The notes under the pieces were generated by a model. It was not told the origin of the DNA. It saw only the letters and a list, made by a program, of their open reading frames with translations, and did not search any database. A stretch of DNA of 64,000 nucleotides from Edaphochlamys debaryana (lineage: Eukaryota > Chlorophyta > Chlorophyceae > Chlamydomonadales), in the NCBI GenBank assembly GCA_016858145.1, contig JAEHOE010000072.1, forward strand, positions 62,001-126,000. The letters are read 5' to 3'. Positions within the stretch are counted from its first letter, which is position 1, and the number at the start of each line of letters is the position of its first letter. The translations under genes were made by a program, and so were the position numbers. Below are positions 22,201 to 32,779 of the stretch, in pieces.

Positions 22201-24577
22201 GGGGTGTGGGGGTGTGAGGGATTGGGCTATGGTGGGGCAAGGGAGCCTGAGTGCTCGGTGCCGGAGAGCCGCCAGCGGTACTCTCCCGCCGTACCCGTAC
22301 GCCAGCCCCTGTCGTACCTCCTGCTTGTACTCCAGTACGACGTACAGCCCCTCGTACACGAAGCCCTTCTCCTTCTTGCCGCCGCCCTGCGCGTGGGAAA
22401 GCCGTGCCAACCAACCGTGTCTCCGCCCTGGACCCCAAAAGCCTCTGGAGCACCTCCACAAACCTGCGTTCCAAGCGCCATTCCCAGGTGTCTGTCCATG
22501 CATGCTCCCCTCTGTAACTGGGAGCTGCGGGCACCCTGCCTGCCCCGCCTCCACACGCAAACCCCGCGCCTGCCTGCGCTCCCTTAACCCTTGCCCCCGG
22601 GTACCGCCCCGCGCCCCCGCACCTGCGCCTCCTCCTGCCCCTCGCCCCCCGCGCCTCCGCCCCCCGCGCCCCCTGCTCCTCCTCCGCCCCCTCCGCCGTG
22701 CAGGAAGCCCCGCACCACGCGCACGGGGGTGCGGGTGTCGCAGTTGTTGCACAGGGCCTTGTTGGCGCCGGCAAAGGCCTGGTCGCGGACCTGAGAGGGG
22801 GGGAGGTTGAGGGCGTGAGGGGAGGTGGAGGGGAAGGTAAGGGTAAAGGGGTGGGGAGGAGGGGGTGGGCGAGGGGGTGGACAAGGGGGTGGGGGCTGGC
22901 ACCCGCGAAGGCCTGGTCGCGGACCTGAGAAGGGGGGAGGGGGCAGGGTGTGAGGGGAGGTGGTGGCAGGTGGAGGCAGGACAGGAAAACGGGTTGAAGA
23001 AGAGGGTTTTTTGACGGGAGGCTCGAGGCAAGCAGAAGCCCCTCTGCCCAGCCGCCCCCCCTCTTGTGCAGAGAGGGATCACGCCGCCCCATCCCTTCCC
23101 CTTCAGCACCGGCTGCCCGGGGCCCCGCTCGCCTTCACCCACCCCAACCTGCACCCGGTCCGAAGCACAGCCCCCCCCCTCTGCAGTCCGATCACGCCGC
23201 CCCATCCCTGCAGCGCCGGCCGCCCCCGGCGCCTGCCCGACCCGCATCCCCCCCACCCCCCCGCTCGCCTGCTTGCGGGCCTTGGAGTCGAAGCCCCCCT
23301 CCCCCGTGTACCAGAAGTAGACCCCCTGGTCCTCATCGTCCACGTAGCCTTTGGGGGGGAGGGGGGTTGCAGGGGAGCGGGGTTGTAAGAGAGGGCGTCA
23401 TGCACCGGTCTGCAGCCACAGCGCACCGTAACCCAGGCCTGGACCTTCCCCCCTCCCCCCCTCGACCGCAGCCTACCCCCGCTGAGCACGATGCTGTAGG
23501 CGCCTCGGGCGAACTCCGCCGCCTCCTTGGCCGCCCTGCGCAGCGGGAACGGACCGCCTTAGGAACGAGACGTCGCAGCACAGTCGGACTTTCCCTGCCC
23601 CTGGGCGCACACGGCAGTGCGCCTGTGGGGCTCGCGGTGGCAACCTATGCCGTTGCGGGCAACCAATGTCCATCAATCCATCTCCAGGTCCCCCATCCGA
23701 AGCTCCACCCCGAAGCTTCACGCCCAAAGAAGCCCGACCAAGCCACCGGGTGCCCTCCCAGCCCCTGCTCCCCCGGCCGCCGCGGCGCCCCCGCGGTGAC
23801 CGAGGGCCAAGCCATGCCGACAACCCGCCCTTCCCCTTCAGTCAGGACGGCCTCCTCGTCCAGCCGGCCGGACGGCCGGACGGACAACCCCCCTTCCGCC
23901 CGGATGACCCCCCTCTGCCCCCCAGCAAAGGTTTCAATCTCACGGCGCGTGGATGCCCTTCATGAGGGTCACGTGGGCACCCGCCACGTAGAGGGCTGCC
24001 CGGTCCTTGAAGCGGTCGCCAGGCTTTACGCCCGGCACGTGCCCGAACGTGGCCTTCTGGTCGCCCCTGACCTCCTTGGGCAGCGTCATGTTGAGGCCCC
24101 CGCCGCGGCCGAGCTGGGGAGGGTGAAGGAGGGGGGTGAGGTGGTAGGTTGGAAGGTGGGTGGAAGGCGGGGGTAGAGGGAGGGAAGAGCGAGAGGAGGG
24201 GGCAGGGGAGGGAGGGGGGGCCGGGGGGGTGGATGAGTAGGTAGGCAGTGCAGTCGCCCCCAGCTGTCCGAGGGACGCCCCGACTAGCCAATCAGCGCCA
24301 AGCTGCTTGTAGCAAGGTTACTGGACAGGCTGTGCCGCGGGAGGTGGCCTGTGTCGGGAGCTGCGCACGCCTTGCATAGCGCGCGGGAAGTCCGGGAAGT
24401 GCGGTGCGCGCGCGCAGATCGGTGCCTTACCGCTCTCTCACACTTGTGTCGGTCCTCATATTCTGTTAGCAGCGCCCTAACCTTCTCGGCTGCTGCGGGG
24501 TCGTCTGGCGGATGCGGACCTAAATTTCGGGCGACCTCGTTCACGACAGCCTTCTGCGCGTCCGTGATTTCCGTCAT
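16220..24577 (-). CDS. SRA-SET histone H3K9 methyltransferase (SUVH type)
   Basis: Twenty-two phase-consistent exons (minus): 24577-24431, 24113-23944, 23535-23477, 23348-23269, 22790-22623, 22386-22318, 22160-22060, 21616-21487, 21145-21041, 20774-20700, 20545-20403, 19906-19786, 19548-19461, 19204-19092, 18798-18718, 18455-18009, 17688-17593, 17422-17330, 17132-17087, 16816-16781, 16517-16486, 16279-16220; 819 residues. Residues ~68-265 form an SRA/YDG domain (FGHVPGVKPGDRF; YSIVLSGGYVDDEDQGVYFW; YTGEGGFDSKARK), which in this family reads methylated DNA. A Cys-poor pre-SET region follows, then SET: GFGVRCRDTIPAG, NVARFINHSCDGNL, ELSYDYNY, and post-SET CHCGAPNCKGQL. The catalytic NHSC and ELxYDY motifs are intact. 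SET is interrupted by ~208 residues (524-731) of Pro-Glu-Lys and Ala-rich sequence. Expected role: nuclear H3K9 methylation and silencing. Two introns appear to use GC donors. Confidence 0.93.
17680..17830 (-). repeat. Tandem copy of the SUVH exon 17 acceptor junction
   Basis: The acceptor and first codons of exon 17 (plus strand GCATGATGGGCTGCGGGGCG, 17680-17699) recur ~118 bases away within the preceding intron (17798-17817) with one change, plus weaker similarity beyond. The copy carries its own CAG acceptor. Confidence 0.8.
22773..22965 (-). repeat. Tandem copy of the SUVH exon 5 acceptor junction
   Basis: The beginning of exon 5 with its acceptor and ~40 bases of intron (22773-22834) is repeated ~130 bases upstream in transcript sense at 22903-22965. 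The copy would encode VRDQAFAGA after an intact CAG acceptor, so it is a potential decoy splice site. Confidence 0.85.
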
Positions 24578-24812
24578 TCTTTATGCATCGAACGACGGTG
24601 CTCGGCGGACTGCCTAGAGGAAAGGCTAGCGGCGCGACCGAGGGGCGGGATGAAGCAATTGTGTTTTTACGAAGCCCCCAACGCACCCCGCGATGCTTCA
24701 ACAGCGTGTAACACAAATAGCTAGACCCCACGCCTAAACTCTGACGTGCAGCGAGGGTGCTGCGTTGACCCGGGCGCTAAAACATGCCAACACGCTCGTA
24801 GCTGCCTGAAAG
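24578..24812. promoter_or_regulatory. Shared divergent promoter region, SUVH and ADA2
   Basis: Only 235 bases separate the start codons of the minus-strand SUVH gene (24577) and the plus-strand ADA2 gene (24813). Both promoters and both 5' UTRs must fit here, or overlap. I see no TATA box on either strand. Confidence 0.7.
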
Positions 24813-27800
24813 ATGGCAGGCTTGCAAGAAGTGCTTTTTGGGAACAGGTGTGCGCTTATGCAGATGATTTCCGCGACCAGCCTTCAGCTCAGGCCATTCC
24901 TCACTAGCGGGCGCGCTCTTGCTTCAGGAACAAGCGGCGGAAGCTTAAAGATGGAGCAGTCAACAAGAATCAGCAGGAGGCGCGCAGGTGGGGTGCCGCG
25001 CGAGCAGCGAAGGCGCCCTCGGCGGGCTTGCCGCGAGCTAACCCATGGCGCGCGCGCTGCAGGGCCCTCTACCACTGCAACTACTGTCAGAAGGACATAT
25101 CGCACGTGCCGCGCATCAAGTGCGCGGAGTGCAAGGACTTTGACCTCTGCCTGGAGTGCTTCTCCGTAGGCGAGTGCCACCAGGGGGGCCTGGCTTGCGG
25201 GTCTACGGGCGCTTCAGATGTGCGGGCGGGGGTCTGGAGTGGCCTCTCAAGGGAGCCCAGGGAGCAGTGCTGCGGCACAAGGGGGGGAGAGGCGGACAGG
25301 GGAGGGCTGCTAGGGGCCGGACAGGCTTCAGCGTGTGAGGGGGGAGAAGGGGCCCACGGAAGGAAGAAGCGGCACAGGCCGCCCGGGTAAACCAGGGGAA
25401 GGGCCTTCTGGGGCCCAGGACGGGCAGAGGTAGGCGTTCCTGAGGGTAAGGGCTCCTACGGGTACAGGCTCCTGACGATCTGGCAACTATGCCAGGACGC
25501 CGTTGGGCGAACCCGGGAGGGCCCCTGGGGTGCAGATGCAGCCCCATGCGCCGCGCCCCACTCCCAACCTCCTTCCCCTCAGGCGTTGAGATCAAGCCCC
25601 ACAAGAACACACATGACTACTCGGTAAGTATACCGGCCTTGATCGGCCAGCCAAGTGGCCATAGTCCAGCCCCTGGCTCTGTGGGCCAAGGGAAGCCGCG
25701 TTAGCTGGAGCCTTGGCCGCGCGGAGCAGGCTGGGCTCAGATGGGGCGGGGCGCGCGGCCGAGATGGCAGATGGCCGGGGGGTTCTTTACGGCATGCGTG
25801 CGGTGCCGTATTGTACTGAGCCGTACGCTGTGCGCCGTACGCAGGTGGTGGAGAACCTGTCCTTCCCCATCTTCCACCCGGACTGGGGGGTGAGTATAGC
25901 ATTGGGGGGGGGGGTCACGACGGGAGGGGGTAGAAGCGCGGGAGAGCAGGGTGGAGGAGATGGCGGACGGACCACCGATACACATTGCGTGGCAAGCTGG
26001 GGGGCACGCCGTGGGTCAGTGGCCGGGGGCTCGGGTTCGGGGGCAAGCGGTTCGAGCTGCCTCCGTGAGCTTGCTCCCTCCCCATGTCCCTGCTTCTCGC
26101 GCAGGCCGATGAGGAGATCCTGCTCCTGGAGGCGATTGACCAGTACGGTACGTACGGCGGATGGGCCCACGTGGGGTGGGGCAACGTGGGGCGGGGGCCA
26201 TGGACGGTCGGGGCTGCGATTCTGGGGGGACCGCCATTGGGTAGCGGGGGGCCCTCTGCATCTTAACTCTGCCTTGACCCCTTTCCTTGTCCGCTCCTCC
26301 CCTCCACCCCCAGGCCTGGGCAACTGGGGGGGCGTGTCAGAGCACGTGGGCGGCAAGACCCCCGCGCAGTGCCGTGTGCACTTCATGCAGGTGGGCCCGG
26401 GGTGGGCCTGGGGTGGGCCCGGTCGGTTGCTTCATCAGCCAGCGGCCGCGAATTGAGCAGCTGCCAGCTCACTCCGGTCGCCAGCCACATCGCTCCCCAC
26501 CCAACCACCAACCACCACCTCACCCACACTCCCCACTGCGCCTCTCCCCCTCCCCCCCAGATCTACATCGACTGCCCCACCATGCCCCTACCCACGCCGG
26601 CGCCGGAGATGGACCAGGCAGGTCGGGAGGGGGGGTGGCCAAGGGAGGGAAGGGATCGGGACCGAGGGACCTCCCGCGCCTCAGGCCTGCATCGCCCACA
26701 CTCGCACCTCACCTTCTCTCCCAGCCCCATCGAACATCACGCCCGCTCTCGTCCCCCTCTGCGCTCCCGGGATAACCTCCCTCTCCCCCTCTCCCATCCT
26801 CACCCCCCAAACCCACCCCCCGGCACACACCCCAGGTGGACATCCAGGCCTGCATCGCCCGCGCGCGCATGGGCTTCTCGCGGGAGCCCCACCGGGCGGG
26901 GCCCAGCACGGGCGGAGCGGGCGCCGCGGCGGGTGGGTGTTCGGTGCGGGTGCGGCATGCTCGGCTGTGTGCTGCTGTGCGCCGCTGGGACGGCTGCGGT
27001 TGCGGTCCCTCCCTCCCTGCACATCCCCTTAGGCTTGGGCTTCGGGCCTAGGGAGCACGCTGCCTTGGGTTCGGGTGCCTCACACTCGCAGCGCTGACTG
27101 GGGCCCTCTGGAACCCCCGGGGGTGTGCTCCCCGCTCTGCAGGCTCGGAGCTGCGGGCCGCCAGCGAGCCCCCCACGGCCGCAAACGCGGCCTCGCCCTC
27201 GGTGGACGGCGGCGCGGGGGGCGAGGAGGCGGGCGGGGACAGGCCGGCGGATGCAGCCACGCCCGCACGTGAGTGTCACGTGGGCTTTCAGGAGGATTGG
27301 GGCCTGGAGTGGGCCTGTGTGGGCCTGAGCGGGGTATGAGCGGGCCCGGGGGAGGCGCTGCACGCGGGCATCCAGATGGGGGCCCCCTAACTCGCGCCGG
27401 CCGGTTCGCCCCCACCCCCACTCTCCGCAGCCGAGGGCGATGCGGCGGGTGGAGCCAGCGGCTCGGGCCCCCAGGCCGTGCCGGGCGCCAGCCCCAGCGG
27501 CGGCAAGGGCATGAAGCGGCACCGCCACGACCAGGCGGCGGCGGAGGCGGCGGCGGGGGCGCAGGGGGCGGCGGCGGCGGCGGCCCACCACGCGCAGGTG
27601 AGCCCCCAGGGGCGAGGGAGGGGCCGCGGGGCTGGTGTGAGGGCAGGGGCGGGGTACCGGCTCTCGAGGGCTGGCTTGCTCTACGGGGTCGTTCCCCCCT
27701 GCTGAGGCCCCCATCTTCTCAACAACCCACCCGCGGCACGGCACCTCACGACACCCCTTGGCCCCCCTCCCTCCCCGCAGACGGGCGGTCGCAGCATGCA

Positions 27801-30800
27801 CCACGAGCCCCCCACGGGCGGCGCCGGGGGCACCAGCGGCAAAGCGCCGCGCGCAGAGGGCGGTGCGGCGGAGGGCGGCGGCCGGTCGGAACGGGCCGAC
27901 CCCACGCACAGCCGGGTGGGTGGAGGGCACGGGGGTGGAGTGGCATTGCGGTGCAGCTGGGGAGGGCGGACCTAGGTAGGGAGGACAGCTTCACATCACG
28001 GCTTTGCCGCGTGCGCTTCCGATATCATCGGGGTTGAGACTGCACGCGGCCAAGTAGTTCCCAAGCTGACGTCGTCATTACGCCATCCCCGTACTGCCGT
28101 ACCGCAGCCGTACAACGCGACCGGCTCGTACGACGCCACGGGCTTCCACGCCAAGCGCATGGAGTTCGACCCCGAGTACGACAACGACGCCGAGTGCGTG
28201 GTGGCGGACATGGAGTTCTCAGAGTACGACTCGCCGGCTGACGTGGCGCTCAAAGTACAGATGCTGCAGCTGTACAACAAGTGAGTCACACGTCGGCCCT
28301 TATAACGTACGGCAAACTCATCCTCCAAGCCCTGCTACCCTACGAGCCGCGTGCGTGCCAAAACCGCAAGAAACCCCCATCCGTAACACCCCCGTACCGC
28401 CGTACCGCAGGCGGTTGGACGAGCGCGAGCGGCGGCGGTCGTTCGTACTGGAGCGCGGGCTGCTGTCGAGCCGCAGCAGCCAGGCCGTGGAGCGGCGGCG
28501 CAACACGCAGGAGCGGGACCTACACGCGCGCATGCGGGTCTTCGCGCGGTACCAGGTGGGTGGAGGGGAGTGAACATGTGGGTCTTCGCGCGGTATCAGG
28601 TAGGGGAGGAGAGGGGTGTGGCGGGATGGGCTCATGGTCAGCGGTTGGCGTTTGGTGGTGTGTTCAGGGCTGCTTGTGTTAAGGCCAGGAAAAGTGTAGG
28701 CGCGGTGATTAGCCGGCCGGCTGTTTGGTGGTGGTGTGTGTGCAGGGCTGCTCGTATGGGAGTCGTAGGCGCGACGAACAGCCGGCCAGCCCAGGGGTGG
28801 AGTGCATACACGCGCATACGGGTGATTGCTGGACACCGGTACCGGTCCTCAGCCCCCTTAACCTCCCTCCCCCCCCCCACCCTCCAACAGCCCCAGGCCG
28901 CCCACGAGGAGTTCGTGGAGGGTCTGCTGCTGGAGGCGCGGCTGCGCACCCGCATCGCCGAGCTGCGGGAGGCGCGGCGCAACGGCATACGCACCCTGGG
29001 GGACGCAGACGTGGGTCCACAGGGGGTTTGGCTGGGGGGCTGGGGAGGGCAGGGAGGGGGAGGGATGGGGCACAGGGGAGGGAGGGGGGGGCTGGTTGTA
29101 CTGAGGCACGCACGGCGCGCCTGACTGCCGTACCTCCGTACGCAGGTGTACGAGACGGAGAAGCGGCGGCAGAAGGCGGCCGCAGACGCCGCGGCGGCCG
29201 CCGCCAACGCACAGGCCGGCCAGCCGTACAGCACGGCCGGCCGCGGCGGCGCGGCGGCGGCCGCCAAGGCCGCGCGTGCGGCCGCCGCCGCCGGCGGCCT
29301 CGCGCCGCCGCCCGGATTCACGCCGCCTCCTCTCGGCGGCGTGCTGCCCAGCCTGGGATCTGGATCCGGATCTGCCGGACCCAGCGATGAGGCCATGTCG
29401 ATTGCGCTTGGCGGCCCGGCGGCGGTGGCGGCGGCGCAGGCTCAGCAGTCGTCCCAACAGGCCCAGGCCATGGCGGCGGCGGCGCAGCAGGCGGCGACGG
29501 CGGCGGCGGCGGCAGCGGCGGCAGCGACGGCCCAGGCGCAGGCGGCGGCGGCGAACGTGGCGCAGCAGCCGCCGGGGCCGGCGCAGCAACAGGCGGCACA
29601 GGTACGGCCAGCAGCGGCGTGTTCATGACGAGGAACGGGATGGGATGGAGAAGGGAAGGGCACGTGGGGGTTTCAGAACTGTGTGCGAGGGGCTGCGCTG
29701 GCTATGCCTCGGCGCAAGTGCCGCTGCCCCCCTCACCTACCGTGTGCCGACGATTCCGTGAGGGCAGATTTCGCGACCCCAGACCCCGGATCGGGCTCGC
29801 TGGCTGCCGCCACACCATTCCTATCGGGGTTTTAGTTGGTCGGCAGATCACGGCTTCGGACCCCCTCCCCTCCGCAGGTGGCGGCTCAGGCCCAGGCCCA
29901 GGCCCAGCAGGCCGGGGCCCACGCCGCCGCGACGGCCGCGGCGGCGCAGATGCAGGCCCACGCCGCCGCGGCGGCCATGGCGGCGGCGGCGGCGGCGCAG
30001 CAGGCGGCCAGCGCGGCGGCGGCGCAGGCGGCGGCGGCGTACGAGCTATCCCGACCCGCAGCGTCCGGTGAGGCGGTGCCGCTCTGATTGCTGCTCTGTG
30101 TGTGGCCGCGCGCCCCGCGCTAGTGCCCCCTGGCACCACGACCCCCCGCGGCCGCTCCTTCATCCTGACTTCCCCCCGCTCCCGCGCTCGAAAACATAGC
30201 CCCCACTGGCCTGACCCACATCACCCTCTTGTTGACTCCCGCCCTCTCCTCACTCTCTCCACTCCCGCCGCAACATGACCCCTGCCGGCCCGACCTGAAT
30301 CGCCCCTCTCCCCCCCTCCCCACCCTCCCCACCCTCCGTACACCCTCCCCACACCCACTCCCCACACCCACTCCCCACACCCACTCCTCACACCCCCTCC
30401 CCACACCCACTCCCCACACCCACTCCCCACACCCACTCCCCACACCCACTCCCCACACCCACTCCTCACACCCACTCCCCACACCCACTCCCCACACCCA
30501 CTCCCCACACCCACTCCCCACACCCACTCCCCACACCCACTCCCCACACCCACTCCCACACCCACTCCCCACACCCACTCCCCACACCCACTCCCCACAC
30601 CCACTCCCCACACCCACTCCCCACACCCACTCCCCACACCCTCATCCCCCCCTCCCCCTCCCCACACCCTCCCCTCCCCACCACCACCCAACCCCCCAGT
30701 GCCCATGGGCCGGGGCGCGGGCGCCGCTCTGGCGCTGTGGCGGTCGCGGCGGGGGGTGCCGCTGGACATCAGCGCCCTGCCCGGGGTGGAGCTGCTGAGC

Positions 30801-31815
30801 AGCCGGGAGAGGGAGCTGTGCGCGGGGGTGCGGCTGCTGCCGGCGCACTACCTGTCGCTCAAGGTGGGGAGGGGTTTGGGGGGTGAAGGAGGGGAAGGGG
30901 CGGGGGGAGGGGCGGGGGAGGAGCGTGTGTGTATGGGGCTACGGGGCCGGCAGTAAGGCGGTCGGTCCCCGCACTCAGCTGGTCCATCCGCATCAGCATC
31001 CCCAAGCTACCAAGAAGTTCTCGGGGCGAAGGCGGGCAGAGGCGGCCTACGTGCTCCATCACTCCGCCCCTCTAAACGCTGCACCCCCCCACCCCACCCC
31101 ACCCCGCCCCCACCCGCACCCCCCAGGACATGCTGCTGAGGGACTGCGAGAAGCACGGAGCCACCACACGACACGAGGTGGGGGAGGGGGCCGCTGGGGC
31201 GGGTGGGGGGCGGGGCAGGGGGCATGGCTGCTGGGGCGGGGACCGACGTGGTATGGAGTCAGGGGAGGGGGACACGGCTTCAGAGCTACGGACTGAGGGC
31301 GAGCAACGGTGTACAACACACGGCGCCCCAACTTCCCCCCAGGTCCGCTCCTTCTTCCGCCTGGAGCCCTCCCGGGCGCTGCGCCTCTTCGACACGCTGG
31401 CGGCGGCCGGCTGGGTGGCGGGGGGGCCGCCGGGGGGGGGCAAGGGCTCGCTCGGGGGCGGCGGCGGGCTGCGGGCGCTCACGGCCGGAGGCGAGGCGGA
31501 GGGTGAGTGGCCCGGGAAGCTGGGGGAGGCCTTGGGGGAAGCTTGGGGGGGTGGGACGAGGGGCCGGAGATGGGGGCCGTGTGTCTGGGGGACCAATGTC
31601 CTCTTGCTTTGAGGTTCGCTTCTCCTTGCCTCCGCGGCTGGGGGGAGCTTGTCGGTGCTCCCCGTACTACACTCCTCCCCTCGCATGCCGCCTCGCCGCG
31701 CAACGTCACCCCACACAACTCTGACCGCCCAACCCCGACCCCACCCACCCCGCCCCCAGGCGATGAGGCCACGGGCGGGGAGGGCATGGACGTGGACGAC
31801 GGGGGGGAGGACTGA
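24813..31815 (+). CDS. ADA2: Transcriptional adaptor ADA2 (SAGA/HAT subunit)
   Basis: Twenty-one exons: 24813-24847, 24928-24987, 25063-25169, 25583-25623, 25845-25889, 26105-26147, 26314-26390, 26561-26617, 26836-26932, 27143-27268, 27431-27597, 27781-27915, 28108-28280, 28411-28555, 28891-29010, 29146-29601, 29878-30067, 30700-30863, 31127-31177, 31343-31502, 31760-31815 (TGA); 834 residues, in phase throughout. Domains: ZZ zinc finger ~33-80 (YHCNYCQKDISH; CAECKDFDLCLECF; HKNTHDY), SANT ~97-140 (EEILLLEAIDQYGLGNWGGV), the ADA2-specific middle region ~331-476 (FDPEYDNDAECVVADMEFSE; LDERERRRSFVLERGLL), an Ala/Gln-rich linker ~477-692, and a C-terminal SWIRM domain ~693-800. ADA2 couples the GCN5 acetyltransferase to SAGA-type complexes in the nucleus. 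Introns 3 and 8 appear to have GC donors. The linkers are much longer than in land-plant ADA2. Confidence 0.95.
28530..28613 (+). repeat. 43-bp tandem copy of the ADA2 exon 14 donor junction
   Basis: The end of exon 14 with its donor (from CATGCGGGTCTTCGCGCGGT at 28530) is repeated immediately at 28573 with a few substitutions. The copy has its own CAG|GTAGGG donor. Use of the second donor would pass the in-frame TGA at 28571-28573, so only the first donor keeps the frame open. Confidence 0.9.
30345..30640 (+). repeat. 13-bp minisatellite in ADA2 intron 17
   Basis: About 22 tandem copies of a 13-base unit (CTCCCCACACCCA) with rare changes fill half of the 632-base intron between 30067 and 30700. 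It has a strong purine/pyrimidine strand bias and creates long spurious reading frames on both strands. Confidence 0.95.
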
Positions 31816-31940
31816 GCGGGCTGCTCGCCAGCGGCAGTACCGACAGGGGGGCGAGGACGAGGAGGAGGAGGAGGACGAGGACGGGAAGGCCAGCACGAAC
31901 CGAGGAATGGACGTGGGCGACGGTGGGGAGGACGGAGCGG
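31786..31940 (+). repeat. Duplication of the ADA2 C-terminal codons
   Basis: The last coding segment and stop (GMDVDDGGED, 31786-31815) recurs about 120 bases downstream (31906-31940), encoding GMDVGDGGED without a stop. The copy lies in the 3' UTR. Confidence 0.75.
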
Positions 31941-32779
31941 GGGCCGGTGGGCAGCCGCGGCACCCACGCGGGAGGACGGCAGTAGCGGGACGCGGAGTGC
32001 GGCGTCCTGGAAGGGCCATGCTTAGCGGGGGCGCCTAGCGGGGGTGCCGGCACCCTCTTGATGCGGGAGCTGAGGCAAGGGACTGACGCCCGCCTGGGAG
32101 CGTGTCTCTTTCGGGGCATGGTTTTGAGGACCAGGACTGGGGAGCGATCGCGTCGGGTGGGTGGATGCGGGCGGGGAGGGGTGCGGGCGTCGTGGCCTGT
32201 GGCTGGGCTTGCTTGGGCTGAGGGGCCAGCATGGCGCGGGGCTGTGGGGGCGACCGGGTCTGAAGGTGGAGGAGGGTGAGTGCAGGAGCATGGGAGTGGG
32301 GCGACGGGTCTGAAGGTGGAGGAGGGTGAGTGCAGGTGCATGGGAGTGGGGCGACGGCGAGAGGCGCAGAGAGAGCCATGGGCGGTCTTCTGGTGATCCG
32401 AAGGGATGTGCTACAGTGGCTATGGCCGCAGCCTTCTGTGTAACCCCTGCCGCCCTCTGACCCTGCGCCAGCCAAGAACCGTGCAGACGCCTACGCAGAC
32501 GCCTATGTCATGCGGCTCGTCGCCACCCACAAATTCAGCTATGCAGGATCACGAGAGCGCTGCGCGCACCACGCTCGGTAGGTTGCCCCACCCCCCCCGC
32601 AGCCTCTTAGCAAGGTAGTACTTGATAGTAAGTTAGGGAGAGATCACGTCGCCCCCTCAGGCCCATCCTGCACCACAAACACTGGATCACGGTGAACGGT
32701 TCCGACATGATGCGCACGTCCATCTCAAGATCACGATCCAAGATCCACGACAGCCCTCGCCCGCTGCAGCTCGCCCTCC
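31816..32779. other. Convergent 3' UTR region, ADA2 and secreted protein gene
   Basis: No coding gene. Contains the ADA2 3' UTR up to a TGTAA at 32439-32443, an acidic-codon repeat copy (above), and a ~50-base imperfect direct repeat around 32258-32350 (GGGGCGACGGGTCTGAAGG unit). Confidence 0.55.
32439..32443 (+). terminator. TGTAA poly(A) signal, ADA2 gene
   Basis: First TGTAA downstream of the ADA2 stop at 31815, giving a ~625-base 3' UTR. Motif match only. Confidence 0.5.

Noticed and set aside
21701..23343. Two minus-strand frames of 463 and 493 residues
   Set aside because: They run straight through several supported SUVH exons and introns, and switch between real exon frame and intron; the spliced model explains the conserved parts.
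30345..30640. Regularly spaced repeats considered as a CRISPR array
   Set aside because: Units are contiguous 13-mers without spacers, inside an intron of a nuclear gene.
30120..30769. Long Gly-Val/Cys-rich and Pro-His-Thr frames on both strands
   Set aside because: Pure translation of the 13-bp minisatellite; 13 is not a multiple of three, so all frames stay open.
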